This document shows, piece after piece, positions 17,534 to 26,784 of a stretch of DNA of 51,568 bases. The first letter of the stretch is position 1. Every line of letters starts with the position of its first letter. The translations under genes and the position numbers were made by a program. The notes beneath the pieces were generated by a model. The model saw only the letters and a list, made by a program, of their open reading frames with translations. It was not told the DNA's origin and ran no database searches. This stretch comes from Flavobacteriales bacterium (GTDB taxonomy: Bacteria > Bacteroidota > Bacteroidia > Flavobacteriales_E > Vicingaceae): assembly GCA_013359255.1 (NCBI GenBank), contig JABWCF010000019.1, forward strand, positions 1 to 51,568. Direction: 5' to 3'.

Positions 17534-19153
17534 ATGAAATTTGAAATGCCAAACAACCAAAACACCATTATAAAAGTGATAGGTATTGGAGGAGGAGGAA
17601 GTAACGCTGTAAACCATATGTTTAAACAAGGCATAAACGGTGTAGATTTTATTATTTGCAACACCGACCAGCAAGCACTAGACATAAGCCCCATTCCTAC
17701 CAAAATACGTTTAGGAGGAACACTTACCAAAGGCTTAGGTGCAGGTGCAAATCCCGAAGTAGGAAAAAATTCAGCCATAGAAAGTATTGAAGAAATAAAA
17801 AACTTTTTAGGAAACGAAACCAAAATGATTTTTATAACTGCCGGAATGGGTGGAGGAACTGGAACAGGTGCTGCGCCTATAATTGCCCAAGCTGCCAGAG
17901 AAATGGGCATATTAACGGTTGGCATTGTTACCATTCCTTTTACTTTTGAAGGCAGAAGAAGAAAAATACAAGGTGAAGAAGGACTTGAATCGTTAAGACA
18001 AAATGTAGATACTTTATTGGTAGTGTGCAACGACCGGCTACGAGAAATGTATGGCAACCTGAAAATGTCTGAAGCCTTTGCCAAGGCCGATGATATTCTT
18101 TCGGTTGCTGCTAAATCTATTGCCGAAATAATAACCGTTACAGGATACATTAATGTAGATTTTGAAGATGTACGCACCGTAATGAAAGATAGTGGCACAG
18201 CCCTTATGGGATCAGCTGTTGCAGAGGGTGATGACCGAGCTATTAAAGCCGTTAGTCAAGCACTTTCATCTCCCCTTCTTAATGATAATGATATTACAGG
18301 AGCCAACTATATTTTATTGTACATTACATCGGGTGAAAGTGAAATTACCATGGACGAAATTTCTGAGATTACCGATTATATTCAAAACGAAACCGGCAAC
18401 ACAGCCGATATTATTTGGGGTAACGGAAGCGACTTAAGTTTAGGAAGCAAAATTGGAGTTACTATTATTGCTACCGGATTTGGAAAAAAAGAAGTTTTAG
18501 GTTATACTACCACTCAAGAAACAAAAAAAGTTGTAAGAAATTTAAGTGATGATGTGCCCACTAGTATTACTCAACCCCTTACAGATTTTACTGAAAATAC
18601 TAAAAGCACATCGGAAAACATAAATGAAACAAGCACAGAAACAGAACCCTTTTTGAAAAAACAAACAGAATCCTCTACTTTTAATTTCAAAGAGGAAAAC
18701 ATTACAGAACCTCCAACCAACACTCCCTCAAACGAAGAAAAATCAAATGTGGTTATTTTTAGTTTAGATGACGATACCGATGAAATAAATAAAAAAAGAG
18801 AAGAAACTCTTTTTAAAGAAGAAACACAACCCTCGTTAAACGAAAAACCAGAAGAGATTAAACCGGTTCAAACGCCTGTTTATACTACAAAACTTCCTGA
18901 TGAAGAACAACAAAAAAGAGCTCAGGAAAGAATTTTAAGAATTAAAGCCTTCAGTTTAAAACTTAAATCGCCCAGTGGTTTAAACGATATGGAAAAAGAG
19001 CCTGCGTATAAAAGAAAACAAATTTCGCTTAATGATATTCCTCATTCTTCGGAATCGGATATTTCTCGATATACATTATCTGATGAAAACAACGAGGAAA
19101 AAAAAACACTTCTGAGACCGAATAACCCATTTATTCATGATGCGGTTGATTAA
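17534..19153 (+). CDS. ftsZ: FtsZ, tubulin-like division ring GTPase
   Basis: FtsZ polymerises into the Z-ring at mid-cell. Features are IGIGGGGSNAVNHM at the N-terminus, the tubulin signature GGGTGTGAAP near residue 107, the T7 loop region YINVDFEDVRTVMKDSG near residue 204, then a long variable linker (about residues 330-520) rich in E, T, S and K, as is normal in Bacteroidota where FtsZ exceeds 500 residues. The last residues, LRPNNPFIHDAVD, match the conserved C-terminal peptide that binds FtsA. It is the last gene of the cluster, with a 28-base gap after ftsA and a terminator 18 bases after its stop. Confidence 0.97.
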   Translation: MKFEMPNNQNTIIKVIGIGGGGSNAVNHMFKQGINGVDFIICNTDQQALDISPIPTKIRLGGTLTKGLGAGANPEVGKNSAIESIEEIKNFLGNETKMIFITAGMGGGTGTGAAPIIAQAAREMGILTVGIVTIPFTFEGRRRKIQGEEGLESLRQNVDTLLVVCNDRLREMYGNLKMSEAFAKADDILSVAAKSIAEIITVTGYINVDFEDVRTVMKDSGTALMGSAVAEGDDRAIKAVSQALSSPLLNDNDITGANYILLYITSGESEITMDEISEITDYIQNETGNTADIIWGNGSDLSLGSKIGVTIIATGFGKKEVLGYTTTQETKKVVRNLSDDVPTSITQPLTDFTENTKSTSENINETSTETEPFLKKQTESSTFNFKEENITEPPTNTPSNEEKSNVVIFSLDDDTDEINKKREETLFKEETQPSLNEKPEEIKPVQTPVYTTKLPDEEQQKRAQERILRIKAFSLKLKSPSGLNDMEKEPAYKRKQISLNDIPHSSESDISRYTLSDENNEEKKTLLRPNNPFIHDAVD

Positions 19154-19170
19154 CAAAAAAATAGTTTAAC

Positions 19171-19201
19171 AAAAAAAGCGAAACAGTAGTTTCGCTTTTT
19201 T
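19171..19201 (+). terminator. Rho-independent terminator of the dcw operon
   Basis: GCGAAAC (19178-19184), loop AGTA, then GTTTCGC (19189-19195), extended by A-T pairs and followed by a T run. The A tract before and T tract after make the hairpin usable from both strands, so it may also stop rnr transcription coming from the right. Confidence 0.9.
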
Positions 19202-19303
19202 GTTTCCGAAGAAATCTATAAAATTCTGTTTTGATTACACTACACCCTAACTCTTTTAACTAACGGGAACAGTCCTTTCTGTTATGCTTACTTAAGAGAA
19301 AAA

Positions 19304-21445
19304 CTAGGTTAGTAATACAAAATCGAGTTGTTTACGGGTTAAATCGGCTTTTTTAACCATTACCATAACAGTATCTCCCATACGGTATATATTCTTATGT
19401 CGTTTACCTACTACTTGATAATTCTCTTCATCAAAGACGTAATAATCATCGTCTAAATCGCGTAGTCGTATCATCCCTTCGCATTTATTTTCTAAAATTT
19501 CAACAAATAATCCCCATTCTGTTACTCCGGAAATTACGCCTTCAAACTCCTTCCCTATCTTGTCGCTCATGTACTCTACCTGTTTGTATTTTATAGAAGC
19601 TCTCTCGGCATCGGAGGCTATTTTCTCCATTTCTGATGCATGCTTGCAAAGTTTTTCGTAAACAGCCGAATCAACACTTTGCCCATTTTGCAAGTAATAT
19701 TGCAATAAGCGGTGAACCATCATATCCGGATATCGCCTAATGGGTGAAGTAAAATGCGTATAGTAATCGAATGCCAGTCCGTAATGCCCTACATTTTTGG
19801 TAGAGTAAATGGCTTTGGCCATAGTACGTATTGCTAACTGTTCTACTAAGTTTTGTTCTGTTTTACCACTTACCTCTTCGAGCAGTGTATTAAAAGAACG
19901 AGCTATTTCTAAGTTGTTTTTTAAATTCATTTTGTATCCCAACTTAGACACGAACGAATTAAAAATGCGTAGTTTTTCGGGGTTAGGGGAATCGTGTATT
20001 CTAAATACAAACGTTCGTTTTGGTTTTTTTACACCGGGTTCGGGCTTTGCAATAAGTTCGGCCACCTTTTTGTTGGCAAGCAACATAAATTCTTCTATCA
20101 GTTTATTGGCATCTTTCATTTCTTTCCAATACACTCCAGTGGGTTTTCCTTCTTTGTCTATAGTAAATTTTACTTCCACTTTATCAAAAGCAATGGAGCC
20201 ATTTTTAAACCGTTTGGCTCTTAATTTTTTGGCCAGTTTATCTAACAGTAAAATTTCTTCAGCATATTCTCCTTCTTTATTTTCAATAATAACTTGTGCT
20301 TCTTCGTATGTAAACCTGCGATTAGAATGGATTACGGTTTTTCCAAACCACTCCTTTTTTATATTGGCATTTTCGTCTAATTCAAACACTGCGGAAAAGG
20401 TATATTTATCTTCGTTGGGCCGAAGCGAACAGGCATAATTAGAAAGATTTTCCGGCAGCATAGGCACTACTCTATCTACAAGGTAAACCGAAGTGGCTCG
20501 TTCTTGTGCTTCCTTTTCAATAATACTTTCCGGAGTAACATAGTGAGTAACATCGGCAATGTGAACGCCAATTTCATAATTTCCATTTTCAAGTTTTTTT
20601 ATAGAAAGTGCATCATCAAAGTCTTTTGCATCTAATGGATCTATGGTAAATGTAGGGGTGACTCTAAAATCCTTTCGGTTGACAATTTCATGTTCGGTTA
20701 TAGAAACGTCTAATTTTTCGGCTGCTTTTTCAACTTTTTCCGGAAATCGGTAGGGTAAACCGTACTCGGCCAAGATGGCGTGCATTTCGGCTTCGTGTTG
20801 CCCGGGTTCTCCGAGTACTTCAAGCACTTTGCCTTCCGGATTAGTGGCTCCTTTGGCCCAACCGGTCATTTGCACAATTACTTTTTGTCCGTTTTTTGCT
20901 CCGTTCAATTCACTTAATGGAATAAAAATATCAACGGGCATTCGGTTATCGTCCGGAATAAGAAAAGCGAAATTTTTTGATAACTGAATAATTCCGACAT
21001 ACTCCGTTTTGGTGCGTTTAATGATTTCTATTACTTCTGCTTCGGGTTTGGCACCTTGCCGCTTTGCCAGCAAACGCACTTTTACAATGTCTCCATTAAG
21101 TGCGGTTCGCACAAAACGCGGAGCAATAAAAATATCTTCTTCACTTTCTTCGCAAATTAAAAATGCAGAACCTTTGGCTGTAAGTTCCAAGCGACCGGTT
21201 AGATATGCCGATTTTACCTCGCTCATGCAGTATTTCCCTCTATCGGTTTCTTTTAAAATAGTGTTGTTTTTTAAATCGACTAATATATCGCTTACGAGAT
21301 TTCGGGTAAAAGTATCGCGTATATCCAACACCGCGCATACTTGTTTATAATTGAGCGGATGATTGTTGTTTTTTTTGAATACTTCTAAAATGGCTTGTTT
21401 TAGGGAGTTTTCTATACTGCTCTTTTTTTTCTTTTTACTTCCCAT
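19304..21445 (-). CDS. rnr: Ribonuclease R
   Basis: A 713-residue RNB-family 3'-5' exoribonuclease that degrades structured RNA. Domains in order: lysine-rich N-terminus, winged-helix (about 15-75), two cold-shock/OB domains (about 80-240, with GTA-type turns such as GSAFLICEESEEDIFIAP), the RNB catalytic domain (about 250-590) with the metal-binding aspartates in TIDPLDAKDFDDALS near residue 270, FTSPIRRYPDMMVHR near residue 555, and a C-terminal S1 domain starting near FEGVISGVTEWGLFVEI. Length and order are normal for RNase R. It is convergent with ftsZ. Confidence 0.97.
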   Translation of the reverse strand: MGSKKKKKSSIENSLKQAILEVFKKNNNHPLNYKQVCAVLDIRDTFTRNLVSDILVDLKNNTILKETDRGKYCMSEVKSAYLTGRLELTAKGSAFLICEESEEDIFIAPRFVRTALNGDIVKVRLLAKRQGAKPEAEVIEIIKRTKTEYVGIIQLSKNFAFLIPDDNRMPVDIFIPLSELNGAKNGQKVIVQMTGWAKGATNPEGKVLEVLGEPGQHEAEMHAILAEYGLPYRFPEKVEKAAEKLDVSITEHEIVNRKDFRVTPTFTIDPLDAKDFDDALSIKKLENGNYEIGVHIADVTHYVTPESIIEKEAQERATSVYLVDRVVPMLPENLSNYACSLRPNEDKYTFSAVFELDENANIKKEWFGKTVIHSNRRFTYEEAQVIIENKEGEYAEEILLLDKLAKKLRAKRFKNGSIAFDKVEVKFTIDKEGKPTGVYWKEMKDANKLIEEFMLLANKKVAELIAKPEPGVKKPKRTFVFRIHDSPNPEKLRIFNSFVSKLGYKMNLKNNLEIARSFNTLLEEVSGKTEQNLVEQLAIRTMAKAIYSTKNVGHYGLAFDYYTHFTSPIRRYPDMMVHRLLQYYLQNGQSVDSAVYEKLCKHASEMEKIASDAERASIKYKQVEYMSDKIGKEFEGVISGVTEWGLFVEILENKCEGMIRLRDLDDDYYVFDEENYQVVGKRHKNIYRMGDTVMVMVKKADLTRKQLDFVLLT

Positions 21446-21538
21446 AGTATTTTTGTTCTTGTAAAGGAAGCGAAAAATTGGAGTAGACTCTCATTTATTT
21501 TAAAAAGTAATGAATGACGTACTGTTAAGAATTTACAG

Positions 21539-22705
21539 CTAGTTGTAAAAAGTTTTTTGCTCTTTCTGCATGTTCATGAGCAAAGGGCTGCACCGATAAC
21601 GGTCTTCTTGATACGTATTATATAATTCTCGGAGTTGTGCTACGCAATTTTCTATCCCTAAATCATCTGCCCATTTTAGTAGCCCTTTGGGATAGTTTAC
21701 TCCTTTGGTCATAGCCAATTCAATATCTTCTTTGCTGGCAATTTGTAAATAAAGTGCGTCTACAGCTTCATTGATAAGCATTATTAAAATTCTGTTCACT
21801 ATTTGCTCTGCCAATTTTTTATCTTTATGCGGTTGTTGTTTAACCGCAGAATCGGAATAATCATAAAACCCTTTTCCTGATTTTTTACCTAGCCATCCTG
21901 CTTCTACCAATCGTTTTTGTGTAAAGGAAGGCTTATAACGGGGATCGTAAAAAAAATCTTTAAACACCGTTTCGGTAACCGTATAATTTACATCATGCCC
22001 TATAAAATCCATCAACTCAAAAGGCCCCATTCGGAAACCACCTATTTCTTTCATCGCCCAATCAATGGTCCATATATCGGCTATACCTTCTTCGTAGATA
22101 CGCATCGCTTCTCCATAAAAAGGGCGAGCAATACGATTTACAATAAAGCCGGGTGTATCTTTTGCAAGTACAACCGTTTTATTCCAGTCGGCAATTATTT
22201 TTTTCGATTTTATTACTGTTTCTATTTGCGTTTGCAATGCCGGTACAATTTCTACTAAGGGCATTAAAGGGGCCGGATTAAAAAAGTGTATTCCTATTAT
22301 ACGATTCGAAAATTTACAAGCTGATGCAATAGAAGTTACAGAAAGCGAAGATGTGTTGGTGGCTAAAATACAGGTTGATTCTACAATATTTTCGAGTGTA
22401 GAAAATATTTCTTTTTTTACGGAAAGATTTTCAATTACCGCTTCAATAATTAGTTGGCAGGAAGCCATCTCTTGAAGACTCTTGGCAAAAGTGATTCGCG
22501 AAAAAATAGATGGAATATCTTGTTCACTGATTTTATTTTTTTCGGCTAGTTTTTTTAGTGTATTCAACAAATTACTTTCGGCTTTATTTAAGGCTTCGGA
22601 ATTGGCATCGAATAAAATTACACTATGCCCGGAGGATGCAGCCACTTGAGCAATACCGCTTCCCATAGCTCCTGCTCCTATAATGCCTATAATTTCTTTA
22701 TTCAT
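21539..22705 (-). CDS. 3-hydroxyacyl-CoA (3-hydroxybutyryl-CoA) dehydrogenase
   Basis: An NAD(P)-dependent dehydrogenase of the HCDH family acting on L-3-hydroxyacyl-CoA in fatty acid or butanoate metabolism. The N-terminal Rossmann domain has GIIGAGAMGSGIAQVA near residue 7, the catalytic His region is IIGIHFFNPAPLMPLVEIVP near residue 137, and the HCDH signature is DTPGFIVNRIARPFYGEAMRI near residue 184. At 388 residues it is about 100 longer than single-module enzymes. The extra part (from IVNRILIMLINEAVDALY) is a second copy of the C-terminal HCDH domain, as in PaaH-type enzymes. No other beta-oxidation gene is adjacent, so the exact substrate is open. Confidence 0.9.
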   Translation of the reverse strand: MNKEIIGIIGAGAMGSGIAQVAASSGHSVILFDANSEALNKAESNLLNTLKKLAEKNKISEQDIPSIFSRITFAKSLQEMASCQLIIEAVIENLSVKKEIFSTLENIVESTCILATNTSSLSVTSIASACKFSNRIIGIHFFNPAPLMPLVEIVPALQTQIETVIKSKKIIADWNKTVVLAKDTPGFIVNRIARPFYGEAMRIYEEGIADIWTIDWAMKEIGGFRMGPFELMDFIGHDVNYTVTETVFKDFFYDPRYKPSFTQKRLVEAGWLGKKSGKGFYDYSDSAVKQQPHKDKKLAEQIVNRILIMLINEAVDALYLQIASKEDIELAMTKGVNYPKGLLKWADDLGIENCVAQLRELYNTYQEDRYRCSPLLMNMQKEQKTFYN

Positions 22706-22864
22706 ATCTTTTTATACACTGTATTTTATATTCTTAATCAAATTGCTGTTTTTCCAAATGTAAGAACTAAAAACAAATTCCTTTGTGTTAAATACTTTCT
22801 CTATGTTGCAGTAGAATTTCGTAATACAAACAGGATAGTACAATGTTTCGTAAAATTGCATGAT

Positions 22865-24427
22865 ATGTTATTTCAACATTTTACCAATGAACAAATTTTA
22901 CCGCTTGTTCCAAGCATTTTGCTTTTAATTAGTTCTGTAATTTTTTATACAACAGATAAACATAAAATAAGTTTAGCACTACTACTATTCGCTTCTCTTG
23001 GCTTAGCTTTTTTTATGGCCCATTTAGATCCCTTTTTAAATCTGTGGGACGAGCAATACCACGCCCTTGTTGCAAAAAACATGGCACAAAACCCTTTTAA
23101 ACCCACACTCTACACCAATCCCATACTCGAATACGATTATACAAACTGGGCAGGAAACCATATATGGTTACATAAACAACCGCTTTTTCTTTGGCAAATG
23201 GCTCTTAGTATAAAAATATTCGGAGTAAATGAGGTAGCTGTGAGAATTCCGAGCATGTTGCTTCATGCTTTTACCACCTTTTTAATTTACCGAATAGGGA
23301 ATATTTCACACTCTAAAGCAGTTGCTTATTATGGTGCTTTATTTTTTTCTGTGGCTTATTACCCGCTAGAACTGGTATGCGGTAAATACCCTACAGACCA
23401 TAATGATACTGCTTTTCTTTTTTATGTTACGGCAAGCATTTGGACTTGGTTTGAGTACCAACACACTCAAAAAAAATATTGGCTTATTCTATTAGGCATT
23501 TTTTCCGGTTGTGCTGTTTTGGTAAAATGGCTGGTAGGATTGCTCGTGTACGCCATTTGGCTTATCTCGGTTTCTGCAACAGAAAAAAAGAAGGTATGCA
23601 ATACAAAATTTCTTATTCCTTTTTTTTCTTCTTTATTCATCACTTGTATTGTATTTTTTCCTTGGCAGTTTTTCATCTTCATGCAGTATCCTGCCGAAGC
23701 AAAACACGAATTTAGTTTAAATACCCAACACTTTTTTACTGCTGTAGAAGGCCATACGGGAAATATTTGGTTTCATTTTGATGCTTTAAAAAAAATGTAT
23801 GGTTCGGGCGATTTGGTTCCCTTTATATTATTAGTTGGCATTATACTATATGTCAAAAAAGCCTCTTCTAAACTTTACCGCATTGCTACAATATCTTCCA
23901 TAATAGTGGTTTATGTATTTTACAGTTTGGCTGCTACTAAGATGACAGCCTTTTGCCTGATTGTTTCGCCTTTTGTTTTTTTAGGTTTAGGTTCATTGTT
24001 CCTTACATTTATTTCGAGATTAAAAAAAATAATAACTCCCATACCTCTTCAGAAAATAGCAGAAATTATTTTACTGCTTTCTATTTGCTATTTCCTTTTC
24101 GATTTAAACAGAACGGTAAATTACCACACCCAGCAAAAACCACACGATAATTTTGGCAGAGAAAACGACTTAAGGGAAATGGAACTTATTCATAAATTGC
24201 CCGCTTTACTAGGTCATAAAAAAACGGTTCTTTTTAATGTAAATACCAGTGTAAACGGGCATATATCCGTAATGTTTTACACTCCCTACATAGCCTACAG
24301 CATGATGCCTAATAAAGAACAAATAGAAAAAATAAAACAACAGAATTATCACATTGCAGTTATCAATACGGGGCAAATACCCTCGTTTTTATTGCAAGAT
24401 GAAGAAATAACTAAAATAAATCCTTAA
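22865..24427 (+). CDS. Membrane glycosyltransferase of the ArnT/GT39-like (PMT) family
   Basis: The frame is open from 22625, but its first 80 residues are not hydrophobic and overlap the dehydrogenase gene on the other strand. The ATG at 22865 begins a normal N-terminus (MLFQHFTNEQILPLVP) followed by the first membrane helix. About 520 residues with roughly ten transmembrane segments. The first large periplasmic loop carries LWDEQYHALVAKNM, the acidic catalytic motif of GT-C enzymes that use polyprenyl-phosphate sugars, then HKQPLFLWQMALSIKIFGVNEVAVRIPS, typical of the dolichyl-phosphate-mannose-protein mannosyltransferase/ArnT superfamily. It presumably glycosylates lipid A, a polysaccharide or proteins outside the inner membrane; the acceptor is unknown. 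Confidence 0.85.
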   Translation: MLFQHFTNEQILPLVPSILLLISSVIFYTTDKHKISLALLLFASLGLAFFMAHLDPFLNLWDEQYHALVAKNMAQNPFKPTLYTNPILEYDYTNWAGNHIWLHKQPLFLWQMALSIKIFGVNEVAVRIPSMLLHAFTTFLIYRIGNISHSKAVAYYGALFFSVAYYPLELVCGKYPTDHNDTAFLFYVTASIWTWFEYQHTQKKYWLILLGIFSGCAVLVKWLVGLLVYAIWLISVSATEKKKVCNTKFLIPFFSSLFITCIVFFPWQFFIFMQYPAEAKHEFSLNTQHFFTAVEGHTGNIWFHFDALKKMYGSGDLVPFILLVGIILYVKKASSKLYRIATISSIIVVYVFYSLAATKMTAFCLIVSPFVFLGLGSLFLTFISRLKKIITPIPLQKIAEIILLLSICYFLFDLNRTVNYHTQQKPHDNFGRENDLREMELIHKLPALLGHKKTVLFNVNTSVNGHISVMFYTPYIAYSMMPNKEQIEKIKQQNYHIAVINTGQIPSFLLQDEEITKINP

Positions 24428-24433
24428 AAAAAC

Positions 24434-24883
24434 TTATCCGATATGATATTCGTTCAAATCCACATTTACCATCCAATTGATACCAAACCGATCGGTAAAC
24501 ATTCCAAAATACGCCCCCCAAAAAGTTTTACTCAGGGGCATATTTATTTTACCTTTTTCCGAAAGTGCATTGAACAGGCGGTTCGCTTCATCTATAGAAT
24601 CGGTATTAATAGAAACGGAAAAATTATCGCCTATGGTGGTTACATTTCCAAATGCATCGGAAGCATCGCTACCCATTAAAATAGTTTCTTTACTTATAGG
24701 TAAACCAATGTGCATTATTTTATTTTTTTCGCTATCGGGTATTGCAGGCATGCCCTCTTGCGGAGGCATATCTCCAAATTTACCAACATAAGAAAATTCT
24801 CCGCCAAAAACGGCTTTATAAAATTGAAATGCTTCTTCGCAATTACCATTGAAGGTAAGATAAATATTAACTGTTGTGGCCAT
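24434..24883 (-). CDS. VOC family protein (PhnB/glyoxalase-like)
   Basis: A 149-residue protein with the N-terminal YLTFNGNCEEAFQFYKAVFGG typical of PhnB-like members of the vicinal-oxygen-chelate superfamily. KIMHIGLPISKETILMGSD follows, and the C-terminal half ends FGINWMVNVD. The family includes 3-demethylubiquinone methyltransferase-like folds and metal-dependent lyases, but the PhnB branch has no settled function. It is cytoplasmic and a single gene, convergent with the glycosyltransferase and followed upstream by tRNA-Asn on the same strand. Confidence 0.88.
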   Translation of the reverse strand: MATTVNIYLTFNGNCEEAFQFYKAVFGGEFSYVGKFGDMPPQEGMPAIPDSEKNKIMHIGLPISKETILMGSDASDAFGNVTTIGDNFSVSINTDSIDEANRLFNALSEKGKINMPLSKTFWGAYFGMFTDRFGINWMVNVDLNEYHIG

Positions 24884-24925
24884 TGAATTGGATGGAGTTA
24901 ATGAACGTCATATTGTTTCATTGTA

Positions 24926-24960
24926 ACAAAAAAGGCTTCGGAAAAACCGAAACCTTTTCG
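24926..24960 (-). terminator. Terminator following tRNA-Asn
   Basis: Read on the minus strand, AAGGTTTCGG (24956-24947), loop TTTTT, CCGAAGCCTT (24941-24932) forms a 10-pair stem with one G-T wobble, then a run of T. It lies just after the 3' end of the tRNA. Confidence 0.85.
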
Positions 24961-25034
24961 CTCCTCGAGCTGGACTTGAACCAGCGACCCTCTGATTAAC
25001 AGTCAGATGCTCTAACCAACTGAGCTATCGAGGA
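24961..25034 (-). tRNA. tRNA-Asn (anticodon GTT)
   Basis: 74 bases. The acceptor arms TCCTCGA and TCGAGGA pair over 7 bases with discriminator G. The D arm contains AGCTCAGTTGGTTAGAGC. The anticodon stem TCTGA/TCAGA encloses CTGTTAA with anticodon GTT. The T loop is GGTTCAAGTCC. The 3' CCA is not encoded. A weak TAATATTG with an upstream TTG lies before it on the minus strand (25045-25090) and may be its promoter. Confidence 0.97.
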
Positions 25035-25064
25035 ATTTTTCCCTTAACGGGGGAGCAATATTAC

Positions 25065-25094
25065 TTGTTTCTTTTAAATTATACAATATCTTTG
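25065..25094 (+). promoter_or_regulatory. Bacteroidota-type promoter for the PfkB kinase gene
   Basis: TTG at 25065-25067, exactly 19 bases, then TATCTTTG at 25087-25094. This is the -33/-7 arrangement (TTG-N19-TAnnTTTG) recognised by the primary sigma factor of Bacteroidota. Transcription would start near 25100, a dozen bases before the ATG at 25112. Confidence 0.75.
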
Positions 25095-25111
25095 TCCGAA
25101 AAATATTTTTA

Positions 25112-26044
25112 ATGAGTTTATTAGTCATTGGTACTGTGGCGTTTGACGCTATAGAAACCCCTTTCGGGAAAACAGATAAAATACTGGGTGGAGCAGCTAC
25201 ATTTATTTCTTTGTCATCATCGTACTTTACCAAAAAGGTAAATATCGTTTCGGTAGTTGGGGGCGATTTTCCTCAGGAAAACATTCAACTGCTCAAATCG
25301 CATGGTGTAGATACCGAAGGTTTGCAGGTGTTGGAAAATGAAAAAACTTTTTTCTGGAGCGGAAAGTACCATATTGATATGAACACCCGCGACACACTAG
25401 AAACTCAATTAAATGTGCTTGAAAAATTCAATCCGGCAATCCCGGAAAACTACCAAAATTGTGAGTTCTTAATGTTAGGAAATCTTGCTCCTGCTATACA
25501 AAAGCAGGTAATTAATAATTTGAAGCAAAGACCGAAGCTTATTGTGATGGATACCATGAATTTTTGGATGGAAATTGCTCTTGATGAATTGAAGGAAACC
25601 ATGCAACTGGTTGATGTACTTTCTATCAATGATGAAGAAGCCCGCCTACTCTCTAAAGAATACTCACTGGTAAAAGCAGCACAAAAAATTTTGACCATGG
25701 GACCAAAGTTTTTAATTATAAAAAAAGGAGAACATGGGGCCTTATTGTTTAATAAAAAAGAGGTTTTTTTCGCACCTGCTCTTCCCTTGGAAGATGTTTT
25801 TGACCCCACCGGAGCGGGCGATAGCTTTGCTGGAGGATTTATCGGTCATCTTGCTGCTTCGAAAGATATTTCTTTCGAAAATATGAAGCGGGCAATTATT
25901 TTTGGAAGTGCCATGGCTTCGTTTTGCGTTGAAAAATTTGGCACCGAAAAACTTCAACACTTAACACATTCCGATATTGAACACAGAGTGCAGGACTTTA
26001 TTGATTTAGTTCAATTTGATATAGAACTCGATATAGAATCTTAA
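25112..26044 (+). CDS. PfkB family carbohydrate/nucleoside kinase
   Basis: A 310-residue kinase of the ribokinase/PfkB superfamily. The N-terminal substrate-binding region has GGAATFISLSSSYF near residue 30 and VVGGDF. The C-terminal PfkB signature is DPTGAGDSFAGGFIGHL near residue 232, with the catalytic base Asp in GAGDS. The protein lacks motifs that would fix the substrate. Related genes in this phylum are often annotated as sugar or adenosine kinases, which remains inference. It has its own promoter (25065-25094) and overlaps the convergent lipoprotein gene by four bases at the stops. Confidence 0.9.
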   Translation: MSLLVIGTVAFDAIETPFGKTDKILGGAATFISLSSSYFTKKVNIVSVVGGDFPQENIQLLKSHGVDTEGLQVLENEKTFFWSGKYHIDMNTRDTLETQLNVLEKFNPAIPENYQNCEFLMLGNLAPAIQKQVINNLKQRPKLIVMDTMNFWMEIALDELKETMQLVDVLSINDEEARLLSKEYSLVKAAQKILTMGPKFLIIKKGEHGALLFNKKEVFFAPALPLEDVFDPTGAGDSFAGGFIGHLAASKDISFENMKRAIIFGSAMASFCVEKFGTEKLQHLTHSDIEHRVQDFIDLVQFDIELDIES

Positions 26045-26784
26045 GCGATTTTCTTTAAAACCAAAATTTTTCTCTCGCCCGAATCGTTGAAAGGTCCCGG
26101 AATTAAATTCCCTTCTTTATCTATCAGTTCTATGCGAATGGTATGTATCCCTTCCTCTAACCCCTCGATGTTATATGCCGTCCATTTCTCAATCAAAAAT
26201 TCCATACCATCTATAGTTGCTCTTACTTTTTTTCCGTTTTTATTTAGCGATGTATTCATCAGATAAAAATCAAGAATAACATTTTCTGCATATACAGTAT
26301 CTTTTGGAAGATAATAAAAAAGGTGTTCTTGTTTTTCATTAAATAAACCTAAATCTTCGCCCTGTATGTAGTTTTTAAAAAGATGGGAGTTCTTGTTTTT
26401 ACAACTTACTCCGTTGGGAAGGCACGAAAAAGCAAGCACCACATTGTTCCCTTGCTGCAGTGCAAAAGGCGTATCATGGGTTATTTCATTAAAATAGTCG
26501 TTGTTTATACTAAAAAAAGAATGGGACTCTTCTTCTTTTTTATTCTGAGAAAAAACATACTTGTTTTCGCTTTTTTTATTTACGGTGTAAAGCAAAGGGC
26601 TTTCACAAGAAAATTCTATTTCACTAATACGAAATTCTTTTACCGAATCGGTAACTGTTATAGAATTTACTATTTCTTTTTCTTCCGTTGCTTCTTTCGG
26701 GACTTGGTTGTATTTTTTATCTATGCATGAAAAAAAGAAAACTATACCTGAAAATAAAATTAGATAGGTAAGACTTATTCGCAT
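26041..26784 (-). CDS. Lipoprotein of unknown function
   Basis: The frame is open from 26829, but the ATG at 26784 starts a lipoprotein signal (MRISLTYLILFSGIVFFFSC) and overlaps the preceding gene's stop by 10 bases, so 26784 is chosen. The mature part of about 230 residues starts with a charged linker. Its C-terminal part looks beta-sandwich-like (VILDFYLMNTSLNKNGKKVR, AYNIEGLEEGIHTIRIELID), resembling domains that describe a ligand or glycan-binding fold. No named family is recognised. It is the second gene of a unit with the YceI-like lipoprotein. Confidence 0.75.
   Translation of the reverse strand: MRISLTYLILFSGIVFFFSCIDKKYNQVPKEATEEKEIVNSITVTDSVKEFRISEIEFSCESPLLYTVNKKSENKYVFSQNKKEEESHSFFSINNDYFNEITHDTPFALQQGNNVVLAFSCLPNGVSCKNKNSHLFKNYIQGEDLGLFNEKQEHLFYYLPKDTVYAENVILDFYLMNTSLNKNGKKVRATIDGMEFLIEKWTAYNIEGLEEGIHTIRIELIDKEGNLIPGPFNDSGERKILVLKKIA

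Noticed and set aside
17518-18198. Long minus-strand frame opposite ftsZ (226 codons)
   Set aside because: It is antisense to highly conserved ftsZ codons, rich in S, P and I as expected of a shadow frame, and has no recognisable domain.
19809-20438. Long plus-strand frame opposite rnr (209 codons)
   Set aside because: It is a shadow of the RNase R gene; composition is serine- and leucine-rich without motifs.
22625-22864. N-terminal extension of the GT39-like glycosyltransferase
   Set aside because: These 80 codons overlap the 5' end of the dehydrogenase gene on the opposite strand and show no membrane-protein character; the ATG at 22865 is a better start.
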